Assembly: GCA_012103255.1 (NCBI GenBank)
Contig: WLXD01000004.1
Span: 462,460 to 526,459, forward strand
Origin: Acidobacteriota bacterium
Lineage (GTDB): Bacteria > Acidobacteriota > UBA890 > WLXD01
DNA length: 64,000 nt
Direction of reading: 5' to 3'
Numbering within the stretch: position 1 is the first letter of the stretch; every line of letters begins with the position of its first letter. Below the pieces are notes generated by a model that saw only the letters and a list, made by a program, of their open reading frames with translations, searched no databases and had not been told where the DNA came from. A program made the position numbers and the translations under genes. Shown one piece after another: positions 16,236 to 26,170 of this stretch.

Positions 16236-16571
16236 ATGAACACCCTTCACCCGATGCGGCCCGTTGAATTTCTGATTCTGACAGTGCTCCAGAGCCAGGA
16301 CCAGCACGGGTACGGACTCGTCAAGGCGATCGAAGCACGGACCGACGGGAGCGTTCAGCTCAAGGCCGGCAATCTCTACCGCGTCCTCGACCGCCTTGTA
16401 CTCCGGGGGCTGGTCGAACACGCCGAGACCGTTGACGACGGCGACGAACGGCGTCGCTACTATCGAATTACGCCAACGGGACGCGAAGCCCTGTCGACCG
16501 AAGCGCGTCTGCTTGGTGGTTTCGTGGACGAGGTGCGCGCGGCCGACACGACGGGAAGCGAAGCCCTGTGA
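16236..16571 (+). CDS. PadR family transcriptional regulator
   Basis: 111-residue winged-helix regulator with the PadR pattern VEFLILTVLQSQDQHGYGLVKAIEARTDGSVQLKAGNLYRVLDRLVLRGLVE followed by the wing DERRRYYRITPTGREAL. It is a short, PadR-s1-type protein with only one C-terminal helix for dimerisation. It sits at the head of a two-gene unit with an ADOP-type permease; the permease GTG overlaps its stop by three bases (GTGA). This pairing recurs at 29409 in the window. The effector is unknown. Starting at ATG 16236 places the operator-like palindrome just outside the gene. Confidence 0.88.
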   Translation: MNTLHPMRPVEFLILTVLQSQDQHGYGLVKAIEARTDGSVQLKAGNLYRVLDRLVLRGLVEHAETVDDGDERRRYYRITPTGREALSTEARLLGGFVDEVRAADTTGSEAL

Positions 16572-19189
16572 GGGGGAGGCGCGCGCGTCTGAGCACGCGG
16601 CTGATTCTCTGCTGCTGGCCACAACGCCTGCGTCGCACCTACGGTGCCGAAATGGTCTCGTTGTCGCATGAGCTCGTCAACTCCCGATGGAGTCTCCTGA
16701 CCGCTCTGCTTGGACTTGGCCTCCAAGGGCTGGGCGCCCGTTGGAACGAATTCGCACGAACTCCCCGTGATCAAGGATCCACCATGGACCGCTTGCTGCA
16801 GGACCTCCGCTACGCCCTCGCCAGCTGCCGACAACGTCCGGGCTTCGCGGCCACCGTGGTGCTCATCACGGCCGTGGGCATCGGCTCGAATGCCGCCATG
16901 TTCGCGCTGCTCAACGCCACTCTGATTCGCCCTCTGGACATTCCGGAGGTCCATCGGCTCGTTGCCCTGTCGGAGATCCAGGAGGACCGCCCCGGCGAGA
17001 GCAGCAACGTCGCGTTCTTGAACGTGCGCGATCTCGTCGAGCGAAGTACGGCAATCGAAGCACTTGGCGTTCTGACCCCGGTCGACCGCAACCTCGTCTA
17101 CGGAGAGTTTCCCGAACGCGTGCGCGGAGCTCTAGCCTCGCCCGAACTATTCGACGTGCTCAGCATGGCTGCTGTCCGAGGTCGGCTACTACGAACCGAA
17201 GACGTCGGCGGTGCGGCCGTTGCGCTCGTCACAGAGAGCTACTGGCGCAGCCGCCTGGGCGCTAGCGAAACCGTCGTGGGTAGCACGATCCCGATCAACG
17301 GGACCCCCACGGCAATCGTCGGAGTCGTCGAGAATCGACCCGAGATAGGGCGCTTTGAAATCTATCAACCGCTGCCGCGCGTCGACTACGTCACCACCAG
17401 GACGAACCACTTCCTGACCGCCTACGCGCGGCTGCTGGCCGGGACGACTATCGACCAGGCGAGCGCCCAAGCTACGGAGATCGGAGCGAGTCTCGCACTG
17501 GCCTTGCCGGCTACGAACGATGGTTGGAACTTCCGCCTGGAGCCCTTGCAGTCGGCGCTCGTGGGACGCACGCGGACGACCTTGACGCTATTCACGGCCG
17601 GCGTCGCGGCAGTACTGGTCATCGCGTGTCTCAACGTCACGAGTCTCATGTTGGTCCGAGCGAGTGAACGGCGCCGGGAACTCGCGGTCAGGGGCGCTTT
17701 GGGCGCCTCACGAGGCAGGCTGCTGCGCCAGCTACTGACGGAGAGCCTGACGCTCGCCGGTCTGGGAGGCCTCCTCGGCACGGCGATGGCCTACTCCGGA
17801 CTCGGACTCCTGCGCAGTGCGCTGCCCGGCGACGTCCCAGGTCTGCAAACGGCCACCATCGACGCGAACGTCGTTCTTTTCGCGCTGGTCGCCTCCACAG
17901 TGACCGGACTGCTGTTCGGCACCGCGCCCGCCTAGCGCGCAACCGGGCTGAAGGCGGCGAAGGAACTGCGCGACGGGGGAACTTCCGCATCAACCGGGAA
18001 CCGGGGCGCCAGAGCCCGGCGCGCCTTCGTACTGGCGGAAGTGACCGCGGCGGTCCTGTTGCTAGCGGTCGCCGGCACCTTGTTGCAGTCGCTCAACGTC
18101 GCACTGGGGCGCGACCCCGGATTCGAGCCGACGTTGGTCACTACGATGCGCATCGAGCCGCCGGCCGCGGCCTACCCAAGGCCCTCTCTGCCACAGCTAG
18201 TTGACGTCATTCTGCAGGAGATTGACCGTCTTCCCGGAGTGGCCCAGGTGGCCGCCACAACGCGCATCCCGTTGGGGCGCTCCGAGACATGGCGCGGCTA
18301 CAAGCCCGCCGGTGCGCCGGACCCCGGGTTCGATGACGGCTTCTTTGCTACGTGGTTGAGCATCACCCCCGGGTATCTCGACACCATCGGTATCTCGATC
18401 GCTCACGGACGCGACTTCCTTGAGACCGACAACAGCAGCGGCGCACCGGTTGTGATCATCAACGAAACGCTAGCGCGGCGCGCGTTCGGACGCGCCGACG
18501 TTGTAGGCGAGCAGGTTCATATCTGGACGGACGAGGAACAACCGCGCACAGTAGTCGGCGTCGTCGCCAACGCCCGGAATCGAAGTCTCTTCGGCGCCGA
18601 GATTCCGGCCGAGTACTACGCTCCATTCGCGCAGGCGCCGTTCTCGAGGATCAGCCTGGTAGTCCGGCAAGCCACGGACTCCGCGGAAGTCGTTCCGCTC
18701 TTGCGCGGCGCACTGCTGGAGGTCGACGCTCAGCTTCCGATCTTCGATGTACGTACGATGGAGACCGTCATCGCGGAGGACACCGCGTCGCGGCGGACGT
18801 CTTCGCGATTTCTCGGCATTCTTGCTGCCGTCGCCCTGGCCCTGGCCATTTTCGGCCTCTACGGCGTCGTGACCTATGCGACCAGTAGCCGCACACATGA
18901 GCTTGGGGTGCGTATCGCGCTCGGAGCGAATCGAGGCTCGATTCAGGCGCTCGTGGTGCGGCAGGGCATGCTCCTCGGCGGCCTCGGAACGATCCTGGGT
19001 CTGGCAGTAGCGCAGGTTGCAACTCGCGCGCTGAGCACCTTCGCTCCGGAGATCGCGCCCGAGGGCTCGACGTGGACAATCGGGCTGGTGATCACCGTGA
19101 CGGTCCTCGCGACGACGGGGCTAGCCACGTACATGCCGGCTCGACGAGCCGGCCGCACCGATCCTCTGAGTAGTCTGCGCGAAAGCTGA
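16568..19189 (+). pseudogene. ADOP-type ABC permease interrupted by an in-frame amber codon
   Basis: The span of 873 codons plus stop encodes a complete ADOP/MacB-type permease except for TAG at 17933-17935, codon 456. The reading frame is the same on both sides: LLFGTAPA before the stop, RATGLKAAKEL and then RRAFVLAEVTAAVLLLAVAG after it. The usual residue here is leucine (APALRAT), and the paralogue at 29736 has leucine at the equivalent place. The N-terminal 75 residues form the cytoplasmic ADOP leader, followed by a MacB-like periplasmic domain and FtsX block, then a second set after the stop (FLGILAAVALALAIFGLYGVVTYATSSRTHELGVRIALGA). It may be a real nonsense mutation, a consensus error (TTG to TAG), or less likely readthrough. 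Confidence 0.8.
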
Positions 19190-19259
19190 CCTGGCGAGTC
19201 GCGCTGCCGCCGACTAGGCTAGCGCCGGCTCTCCCTGATCCGAGCCTTCGGAGGTCACC

Positions 19260-21005
19260 ATGCGCCGAGCCGCCTGCGTCATAGCTTCCCTGATCCCACT
19301 GACGAGCGCAGCATGCATGCCCACCGACGGCGCGCCGCGGAGCACCTCGATCGAGATTGTGTATCCCGAATCGCTCCATGACGGGCCCCTCGCCGGCCGC
19401 CTCTATCTCATGCTGTCGACGCAGGAGTACGACGGCACCCAGGCCACCGAGCCGCGCTCGCTCGTGGCGAGTTGGCGTGGCGGACAGCCGATGTTTGCCG
19501 TCGACGTGGAGAACTGGATGCCCGGTGAGGCTGTCACCTTTGATGCCAGCGCTATCGGGTTCCCGGTGAACAGCCTCGCGGACATGCCCCAGGGCGACTA
19601 CCACGTGCAGGCATTGCTACACGTGTACACAACGTTCAATCGCGCGGACGGGCACACCGTGAAGTTGCCGATGGACAACTGGGAAGGCCAGAACTGGCGG
19701 ATCTCTCCCGGCAACCTCTACAGCGATGTTTCGGCCCGCATGGAGGGGATTGATCTGACGGACTCGAGTCAGAGCGTGCGTATCGAACTGGCCCACGAGG
19801 TGCCGCCCAGGCCTGAACTTCCGGAAGACACGGAGTTCGTGAAGTACCGGAAGTTCCGCAGCGAAATCCTGAGCGACTGGTGGGGCACGGACATGTACCT
19901 GGGCGCGATCGTTCTCGTTCCGCCCGGCTGGGATCCGGATTCGGATGTGCGCTACCCCGTGGCCTACTACCAGGGGCACTTCCACGACTACTTCTACACG
20001 CCCGCCACGTTCAGCGAGGAGCCCCCGGCGGACGATCTGACGGGCTACGACCTCACCTATGCGCAGTACAGCCATCAGCTGTATCAGGACTGGACGAACG
20101 GCAAGCTGCCGAAGTTCATCGTGGTCACGATGCAACATCCCAACCCGTACTTCGACGACTCCTATGCCGTCAACTCCGAAAACGTCGGGCCCTACGGCGA
20201 CGCGATGACTCAGGAACTCGTTCCTTTCGTCGAGGAAGAGTTCGGCGGCATCGGCGAAGGCTGGTCGCGCACCTTGTACGGCGGTTCAACTGGCGGCTGG
20301 GAATCCCTGGCCTGGCAGGTCAAGTACCCGGACATGTTCAACGGCGCCTGGGTGAATTGCCCGGACCCGATCGACTTCCGGTACTACCAGCTGGTGAACC
20401 TCTACGAGGACGACAACGCCTTCTACCCGAACAGCGAGTGGCGCAAAGATCCGATTCGGCCGTTCATGCACGACCCGGACGGCCAGGTCTTGATGAGTGT
20501 TCAACAGGCGAGCCAGCTGGAACTTGTGCTCGGCACCAACGGTCGGTCGGGCCAGCAGCTCGACGTCTGGCAAGCGGTGTATGCCCCGGTAGGCGACGAC
20601 GGGTATCCGATGGACGTCTGGGACAAGCAGACAGGCGAGATCAACCCGGCTGTCCGGGACCATATGCGCGAGAACTACGATCTCTCGTACATCATCCGGC
20701 GCGACTGGGAGACGCTCGGGCCAAAGCTCGAGGGCAAGCTACACGTGGCAGTAGGCGACGAGGACAATTTCTACCTGGAAGAGGCTGTAATGCTCCTCGA
20801 GGACTTTCTCGAGGAAACCACGACTCCCTACTACGGTGGCTCTTTCGACTACGGCTATCGCCATCCGCACTGCTATTCGGGGCAGCCGGAGGATCAGTCG
20901 GTGCGCATCACGCGTCTCACGTACAACCAGCGCATTCTGCCCAAGATGCAGAGTCGGATCCTGTCGAGCGCGCCGCCAGGTGCCGATCTGCGCTGGAGCC
21001 GTTAG
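19260..21005 (+). CDS. Exported esterase-like alpha/beta hydrolase
   Basis: 581-residue exported protein. The signal sequence ends around TSAAC at Cys19, which might be a weak lipobox. The N-terminal ~200 residues are beta-rich. The C-terminal part looks like the putative-esterase (FrmB/Fes/esterase D) fold: LVPPGWDPDSDVRYPVAYYQGHFHDYF, FIVVTMQHPNPYFDDSYAVNSENVGPYGDAMTQELVPFVEEEFG, then TLYGGSTGGWESLAWQVKYPDMF with a GGSTGG nucleophile elbow. The aspartate in AVGDEDNFYL and the histidine in YRHPHCYSG may complete the triad. The substrate is unknown. It begins 70 bases after the permease and shares its strand. Confidence 0.72.
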   Translation: MRRAACVIASLIPLTSAACMPTDGAPRSTSIEIVYPESLHDGPLAGRLYLMLSTQEYDGTQATEPRSLVASWRGGQPMFAVDVENWMPGEAVTFDASAIGFPVNSLADMPQGDYHVQALLHVYTTFNRADGHTVKLPMDNWEGQNWRISPGNLYSDVSARMEGIDLTDSSQSVRIELAHEVPPRPELPEDTEFVKYRKFRSEILSDWWGTDMYLGAIVLVPPGWDPDSDVRYPVAYYQGHFHDYFYTPATFSEEPPADDLTGYDLTYAQYSHQLYQDWTNGKLPKFIVVTMQHPNPYFDDSYAVNSENVGPYGDAMTQELVPFVEEEFGGIGEGWSRTLYGGSTGGWESLAWQVKYPDMFNGAWVNCPDPIDFRYYQLVNLYEDDNAFYPNSEWRKDPIRPFMHDPDGQVLMSVQQASQLELVLGTNGRSGQQLDVWQAVYAPVGDDGYPMDVWDKQTGEINPAVRDHMRENYDLSYIIRRDWETLGPKLEGKLHVAVGDEDNFYLEEAVMLLEDFLEETTTPYYGGSFDYGYRHPHCYSGQPEDQSVRITRLTYNQRILPKMQSRILSSAPPGADLRWSR

Positions 21006-21011
21006 ACCGGC

Positions 21012-21374
21012 TCAGGCCGCACGCTCACCGAGACGCAGCCAGAGCTGTCGGCGGAGCAAGTGCGCGCGCGCTCGCACGTGGGTCGTCTCGCTGGGCAAGT
21101 CGGCCCCCTCGGGTTTGCTCTGAGCGGCCACTACCAGCCGCCGATCGACGTCCGTCCATCCGCCCAGGAGCGCTCGGACGAAGTCCATCTCCAGCGCCGG
21201 CCCCGCCGCTTCGACTTCAACGCGCACGCTGTCGAGGATCCCGAGGAGGTCCGCGTAACACTCGTCCACGAGGTCGAACGCGCCGGCGGAGAGATCACCA
21301 GAGGCGACGTCTTGCTCCAGGCGGATCCGGTGGCGAACGAGTTGCTGCCGCATCCCACGAAATCCCATCATCAC
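21012..21374 (-). CDS. Hypothetical protein, helical
   Basis: 120-residue open frame, or 118 if the Met at 21368 is used, predicted to be largely alpha-helical and soluble (RQQLVRHRIRLEQDVASGDLS, DECYADLLGILDSVRVEVEAAG). I recognise no family. It converges with the esterase gene at a 6-base gap and has no gene on its strand next to it. Composition is protein-like, with alternating charged and hydrophobic positions, but support is modest. The stretch 21375-21533 between it and fbp shows nothing else. Confidence 0.45.
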   Translation of the reverse strand: MMMGFRGMRQQLVRHRIRLEQDVASGDLSAGAFDLVDECYADLLGILDSVRVEVEAAGPALEMDFVRALLGGWTDVDRRLVVAAQSKPEGADLPSETTHVRARAHLLRRQLWLRLGERAA

Positions 21375-21533
21375 GCGCGTCCCCCTTGGATTGCCGCCAT
21401 GAGAAAGCCCTGAGCGTCAAAATGAGTCCTGCACAACACAGACGGCCGTCGTCACCCGGTTTCCGGGAGCTTGCTTTCGCGCCTCGGGCGGCGAAAATAC
21501 CTGCGTTCCAACGACCACCTGCCTGGAGGCAGC

Positions 21534-22583
21534 ATGTCCAGCGTTTCCAAGACGGCGAGTAAGACTCCCATCGTCACTCGCCCGAACGAGATCGTTACGA
21601 TCGAGCGCCATATCCTCGATCAGCAGGCCGCCCACCCAGAAGCGCGCGGCGATCTTTCCAAGCTCCTGTACGACATCGCGCTCACCGGCAAGCTGATCGC
21701 CCGCGAAGTCAACAAAGCAGGCCTCGTGGACATCCTCGGCGAGACAGGCGTCACGAACGTTCAGGGCGAGACGGTGCAAAAGCTCGACGACTTCGCCAAC
21801 GAGTGCTTCGTGAAGACGTTCGACCACGGTGGCCAGCTGTGTGTCATGGGCAGCGAGGAGGTGGACGACCCGATCCAGATCCCGTCGAAGTTCGAGTGCG
21901 GTGACTACGTGCTGCTGTTCGACCCGCTCGATGGCTCATCCAACATCGACGTCAACGTGTCGGTCGGCTCGATCTGGTCGATCTACCGCCGCAAGACCGA
22001 GTCCGGCCCGGGCACCCTCGAGGACCTGCTGCGATGTGGCGCCGAGCAGGTCGCCGCCGGATACGTGGTGTACGGCTCGAGCACGATGCTGGTGTATACG
22101 ACCGGCGAGGGAGTCTCCGGCTTCACGCTCGACCCGAGCATCGGCGAGTTCCTACTGTCGCACCCTGACATGCAGATGCCCAAAGCCGGAACCGTCTACA
22201 GCCTCAACGAGGGCTACCGGAATCTGTTCTTCGACTCCACGGTCCGATACCTGGAACACCTGCAGACCAACGATCCCGACTCTGGCCGACCGCACTCGGC
22301 CCGCTACATCGGCTCGATGGTCGCGGACGTGCACCGAACCCTGCTGTATGGCGGCATCTTCATGTACCCCGCCACCAAGAAGGCTCCGGGCGGCAAATTG
22401 CGGCTGATGTACGAGGCCAATCCGATGGGCATGATCATGGAGCAGGCAGGCGGTATGGCGTCGACCGGCAAGGAACGCATCCTCGACATCCAGGCCACCG
22501 AACTGCACCAGCGTATCCCGCTGTACATGGGCTCCGAGGAAAACGTGAAATTGGCGGTCGAGTTCGAAACGGGAGTTCGCTAG
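21534..22583 (+). CDS. fbp: Class I fructose-1,6-bisphosphatase
   Basis: 349-residue cytoplasmic enzyme converting fructose 1,6-bisphosphate to fructose 6-phosphate in gluconeogenesis or the pentose/Calvin cycles. The metal- and phosphate-binding core is intact: GSEEVDDPI (metal Glu), [47 protein letters not shown] and [20 protein letters not shown]. Length is close to the class I norm of about 330-340. The ATG at 21534 follows GGAGG by four or five bases; an upstream extension is unlikely to be translated. It appears to be monocistronic. Confidence 0.96.
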   Translation: MSSVSKTASKTPIVTRPNEIVTIERHILDQQAAHPEARGDLSKLLYDIALTGKLIAREVNKAGLVDILGETGVTNVQGETVQKLDDFANECFVKTFDHGGQLCVMGSEEVDDPIQIPSKFECGDYVLLFDPLDGSSNIDVNVSVGSIWSIYRRKTESGPGTLEDLLRCGAEQVAAGYVVYGSSTMLVYTTGEGVSGFTLDPSIGEFLLSHPDMQMPKAGTVYSLNEGYRNLFFDSTVRYLEHLQTNDPDSGRPHSARYIGSMVADVHRTLLYGGIFMYPATKKAPGGKLRLMYEANPMGMIMEQAGGMASTGKERILDIQATELHQRIPLYMGSEENVKLAVEFETGVR

Positions 22584-22690
22584 CCAAACGGGCGTTGAGT
22601 TGACCTGAGCACGGCTGCGGTTCACTCTCCCGGGTATTCATACGCTCGTTTCGTCCCGTTCTTATTTAGCGCTCCGCGGCCTCATATCAC

Positions 22691-23773
22691 ATGCCGTGGC
22701 TGGATCAGCAGGTGGCCCTCGTGCATCCAGACCTCAAGATCGGCTACGTGGGGGCGGGCTCGTACCTCCCTGCGAAGGTCCTGACCAACGACGATCTCGC
22801 CGAGATTGTCGACACCGACAACGAATGGATCGTCCGGCGCACCGGCATCCGTGAACGTCGGATCCTCGCCGAAGACGAATCGATACTCGACATGGCCGTG
22901 GGCGCAGCCCTCGCAGCCCTCGAGGACGCGAACGTCGATCCATCCGAGATCACCGACATCCGCGTCGGCGTGAACACCTGGGCTCGGTTTCCGAGTCTGG
23001 CGACTCAGCTCCAGGCGCGGATTGGTGCCGAGCATGCCTCGGCCGCCGACGTATCTGCCGGATGTGCCGGGTTCGTGTACGCCGTCGAAGAGGCGTACAA
23101 CAAGCTCTACGTCGAGCGCGTCCGGGACGAACGCCGCGGTACCGCGCTGGTTGTGGGCGTGGACGGCCTTTCTCACATCACGAACTGGCGCGATCGGTCC
23201 ACCTGCGTGCTCCTCGGCGACGGCGCGGGCGCTGTCGTAATGCGCGAGGTCGACAGTGGCGGGATCATGTCGATCAGCACCTGCGCGGACGGGCAACACG
23301 GTGACCTGCTGTATTCCGACTCAGTGCTCGAAGCGCAGTGGGATCCAGGCGGCCCGGCTCCGTTCAGCCACGTCACAGAGGGTGTGAGGCCCTACCTGCA
23401 TATGGATGGGCGCCGCGTCTACGGCGTTGCCGTGAAAACGATGGTTGAGGAAGCGCGCAAGGTGATCGAGATGTTCAATCGAGAAAACCCGACCCCGATC
23501 GGTGTGGACGACGTGGCTTTCGTCTACCCTCACCAGGCAAACCTCCGGATCATCGAGAAAGTCGCCTCGAAGTTGGACATCCCGCTCGATCGCGTCTACA
23601 CGACCGGAATCGAACGCTTCGGCAACACCTCGACGGCCTCGATTCCGATCGGCTATGTCGATCCCGAGGCTCGCGCCGAACCGTCTCGGCCGGGCGACTA
23701 CGAAATCGACGTGGCTTTCGGGTCGGGGTTCGCCGCCGGGGCGATCCTCCGTCAGGTCGGCGAGCCTAGCTGA
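22691..23773 (+). CDS. fabH: 3-oxoacyl-ACP synthase III (FabH-like)
   Basis: 360-residue ketosynthase of the KASIII branch with the complete Cys-His-Asn triad: Cys125 in VSAGCAGF, His281 in YPHQANLR and Asn312 in GNTSTASIP. The N-terminus contains DDLAEIVDTDNEWIVRRTGIRERR as in FabH. It would condense an acyl-CoA with malonyl-ACP to begin fatty-acid chains. It is about 40 residues longer than E. coli FabH because of an N-terminal extension and an insert before the triad histidine, so a specialised priming enzyme is possible. No other fatty-acid gene is adjacent. The 107 bases upstream show nothing distinctive. Confidence 0.88.
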   Translation: MPWLDQQVALVHPDLKIGYVGAGSYLPAKVLTNDDLAEIVDTDNEWIVRRTGIRERRILAEDESILDMAVGAALAALEDANVDPSEITDIRVGVNTWARFPSLATQLQARIGAEHASAADVSAGCAGFVYAVEEAYNKLYVERVRDERRGTALVVGVDGLSHITNWRDRSTCVLLGDGAGAVVMREVDSGGIMSISTCADGQHGDLLYSDSVLEAQWDPGGPAPFSHVTEGVRPYLHMDGRRVYGVAVKTMVEEARKVIEMFNRENPTPIGVDDVAFVYPHQANLRIIEKVASKLDIPLDRVYTTGIERFGNTSTASIPIGYVDPEARAEPSRPGDYEIDVAFGSGFAAGAILRQVGEPS

Positions 23774-25181
23774 AGCAGACGAGCTTCGGTTCGGTCATTT
23801 CTTCGAGCGCGAACCGTACGCCCTCGCGACCCAGCCCGCTCCGCTTGCGTCCGCCAAACGGCATCGCGTCGATGCGGAAGTCGGTGCTCTCGTTCACCAT
23901 CACGCTGCCAAAGTCGAGCTCTGTGGCAGCCGCCCGTGCGGTGGCCAGCGACTGGGTGAATACGGCAGCCTGAAGCCCGTAGTCGGTACCATTGGCGAGC
24001 CGGATCGCCTCCTCGAGAGTGTCGAATGGGTAGAGAGCGGTAACCGGACCGTAGATCTCTTCGCACGAGAACGGAGCGATCGCGGGGACGCCCTCTAGCA
24101 CCGTGGGAGCGACAAAGGCGCCGTCACGGGTGCCACCGGTCAAGACAGTCGCCCCCGCGCTCACAGCCGATCTGACAGCCGCCTCGACGCGCGTGGCGGC
24201 ATCCTCGTTCACGAGCGGCCCCATGTCGGTGGTCTCGGACAGCTTGTCGCCGACCTCGAGCGCCTGCGTCCCCTTGACGAAGGCGTCGCGGAACTCCGTA
24301 TATACGCCGGCCTGAACGAGCAGTCGCTGGACGTGCAAACAGTTCTGGCCCGCAGCCCAGAACGCGCCGCTGACGCAACTCGGCACAGCCACGTCGAGCT
24401 CAGCATCGTCCATCACGATCACCGGGCAGTTGCTGCCAAGTTCCATGCTCACGCGCTTGAGACCGACTTGCCGCGCAACCTCCTCTCCTGTCTCGAGACC
24501 TCCGGTGAAGGAGATCATCCGAACCCTCGGGTCCGACACAAGCGTCTTTCCCACACGGCGGCCGCGCCCAGGAACGACCTGCACTCTCCCCTGGGGAGCG
24601 CCGGCGTCGTGCAACGCCTTCACAAGTCGGATCCCGGAGATCGGCGTCTTGGAGTCAGGTTTAAGGATCACCGAGTTGCCGCCTGCGAGCGCGGGCCCCA
24701 GCTTGTGAGCAACCAGATTCAACGGATCGTTGAATGGCGTGATCGCGCCTATGACCCCGACAGGCTCCCGAACCCAGTATCCAAATCGCGACTCCCCGCC
24801 GGGCCGCTGATCGAAGTTCACCGTCTCGCCGTGCAGCCGGCGCGACTCCTCGGCCGAAATCCGCAACGTGTCCACGCAGCGACTCCCCTCGAGGCGCGCC
24901 TCCCGGATGGTCTTGATGCCCTCGCGGGCGATGGTTCGAGCGAAGCTCTCTGCGTCGCCCTCGATCCGATCCGCTGCGCCAGCCAGCACGGCGATGCGCG
25001 CGTAAGTTGGCCACGCGATTTCCAGAGCAGCGCCAGCGGCCTCGATCGCGTCGCGCATGTCTGCGCCACGCCCGAGCGGCGCCGTGGCGACGATGCTCGC
25101 GTCTTGCGGATCCAGCACCTCGAAAGACTCTTCCGCGGCACGCCACGCGCCATCAATCAGCATCTCGTATGCGTCGTTCAC
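23766..25181 (-). CDS. NAD(P)-dependent aldehyde dehydrogenase
   Basis: 471-residue aldehyde dehydrogenase superfamily enzyme with catalytic Cys281 (AAGQNCLHVQRL), general base Glu247 (SMELGSNCPVIV), Asn151 (ITPFNDPLN) and the nucleotide-binding FTGGLETG. It oxidises an aldehyde to the carboxylate. Sequence is closest in flavour to the lactaldehyde/succinate-semialdehyde/non-phosphorylating GAPDH branch, but the substrate cannot be named. The start is GTG at 25181, overlapping the stop of the homocysteine methyltransferase gene (GTGA). The open frame extends upstream in the wrong register over that gene. Its 3' end overlaps the convergent fabH by eight bases. Confidence 0.9.
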   Translation of the reverse strand: MNDAYEMLIDGAWRAAEESFEVLDPQDASIVATAPLGRGADMRDAIEAAGAALEIAWPTYARIAVLAGAADRIEGDAESFARTIAREGIKTIREARLEGSRCVDTLRISAEESRRLHGETVNFDQRPGGESRFGYWVREPVGVIGAITPFNDPLNLVAHKLGPALAGGNSVILKPDSKTPISGIRLVKALHDAGAPQGRVQVVPGRGRRVGKTLVSDPRVRMISFTGGLETGEEVARQVGLKRVSMELGSNCPVIVMDDAELDVAVPSCVSGAFWAAGQNCLHVQRLLVQAGVYTEFRDAFVKGTQALEVGDKLSETTDMGPLVNEDAATRVEAAVRSAVSAGATVLTGGTRDGAFVAPTVLEGVPAIAPFSCEEIYGPVTALYPFDTLEEAIRLANGTDYGLQAAVFTQSLATARAAATELDFGSVMVNESTDFRIDAMPFGGRKRSGLGREGVRFALEEMTEPKLVCFS

Positions 25182-26086
25182 GCTCGTTCTCCGCCGTCGT
25201 CCGTCTTCGCCACGAGTGTTCGCAGCGCCTCGAGATGCTCGGGGCGCGTTCCGCAACATCCGCCAATCATCCGTGCACCGAGTTCGATCCATCGCTCCGC
25301 CAGGCCAGCATACTCGGCCGCAGACATCACGTCGGTCGCGCTCCAACCACTGGTGTCCTCCGCATGCCCCACGTTCCCGTAGGCAGCAAGAGGCACCTCG
25401 CTGGTGGCCGCCAGCAGGCCGAGCGCCACGTGGAGGGTCACCGCCGCCGAGCAGTTCACCATCACACCGATGGCGCCCGCCGCCGTCGACGCGGTAGACG
25501 CCGCCGCGATCGACTCGCCCGAGACGAGCGCGCCGTCGGGGCCGCAAGTGAAGCCAGTCCAGATGGGGACTCCGCACACGGAAGCGGCACGCGTGGCTGC
25601 CTCCGCTTCACGGATCGTCGGCATGGTTTCGACCAGTACGAGATCTACGCCGGACGCGGCGAGGTGCTCCGCCATCTCCGTATGCTCTGCCTCGAGGTCG
25701 TTGTCCGACGGAGTCAAATCCGGCGAGTAGCAGTCCTCGAGCGGAGCGATGGAGCCGGCAACAAAGACCCGGCCATCGGCGGATTCAGCGGCGTGCCGGG
25801 CCAGGCTCACGGCGCTGTTGGTCAGCTCTCCGGCCCGATTGCCCATGCCGGCCTTGGCCAGCGACCGGCGGTGGGTCCGGAACGTATTCGCTGTGAGGAC
25901 TTCCGCTCCCGCGCGAACGTTGTCCTCGTGCACCTGTTGCACGAGCCCGGGATCGTCCAATAGCGCCCACGCCGACCACAAGGGCAGCGTCGTCCGTCCA
26001 CCGCGACGATCGATCTCGGTTCCCATCGGACCATCGAGGAGGACAGCCGCGGGGTCATCCAGCCGGGCAGCAAAGTCTTCACCCAT
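25178..26086 (-). CDS. Homocysteine S-methyltransferase family protein
   Basis: 302-residue TIM barrel of the MetH-N/MHT/BHMT family. It has the N-terminal LLDGPMGTEIDRRG and the zinc ligands: Cys in VMVNCSA and the Cys pair in GARMIGGCCGTRPEHL. It would methylate homocysteine, or a related thiol or selenol, from a donor such as S-methylmethionine or a betaine-type compound. The downstream aldehyde dehydrogenase overlaps it, which would suit a betaine or methylated-compound catabolic pair, but that is inference. It starts 84 bases from the divergent MutS-like gene. Confidence 0.87.
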   Translation of the reverse strand: MGEDFAARLDDPAAVLLDGPMGTEIDRRGGRTTLPLWSAWALLDDPGLVQQVHEDNVRAGAEVLTANTFRTHRRSLAKAGMGNRAGELTNSAVSLARHAAESADGRVFVAGSIAPLEDCYSPDLTPSDNDLEAEHTEMAEHLAASGVDLVLVETMPTIREAEAATRAASVCGVPIWTGFTCGPDGALVSGESIAAASTASTAAGAIGVMVNCSAAVTLHVALGLLAATSEVPLAAYGNVGHAEDTSGWSATDVMSAAEYAGLAERWIELGARMIGGCCGTRPEHLEALRTLVAKTDDGGERA

Positions 26087-26170
26087 TGTTCCCTCGAATC
26101 ACGATGCGACGCGGCCGTGCCGTTGTCGCGTACCCTGTTGGCTGCAATCTTCCTTGCCAACGCCATCGCC

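Noticed and set aside
17933-17935. TAG as pyrrolysine or other recoded codon
   Set aside because: Other genes of the window terminate at TAG normally, for example at 2319-2321 and 5365-5367, and no recoding element is visible.
19880-21562. Open frame of about 560 codons over the esterase gene
   Set aside because: Same-strand shadow of the esterase with basic low-complexity composition and no motif.
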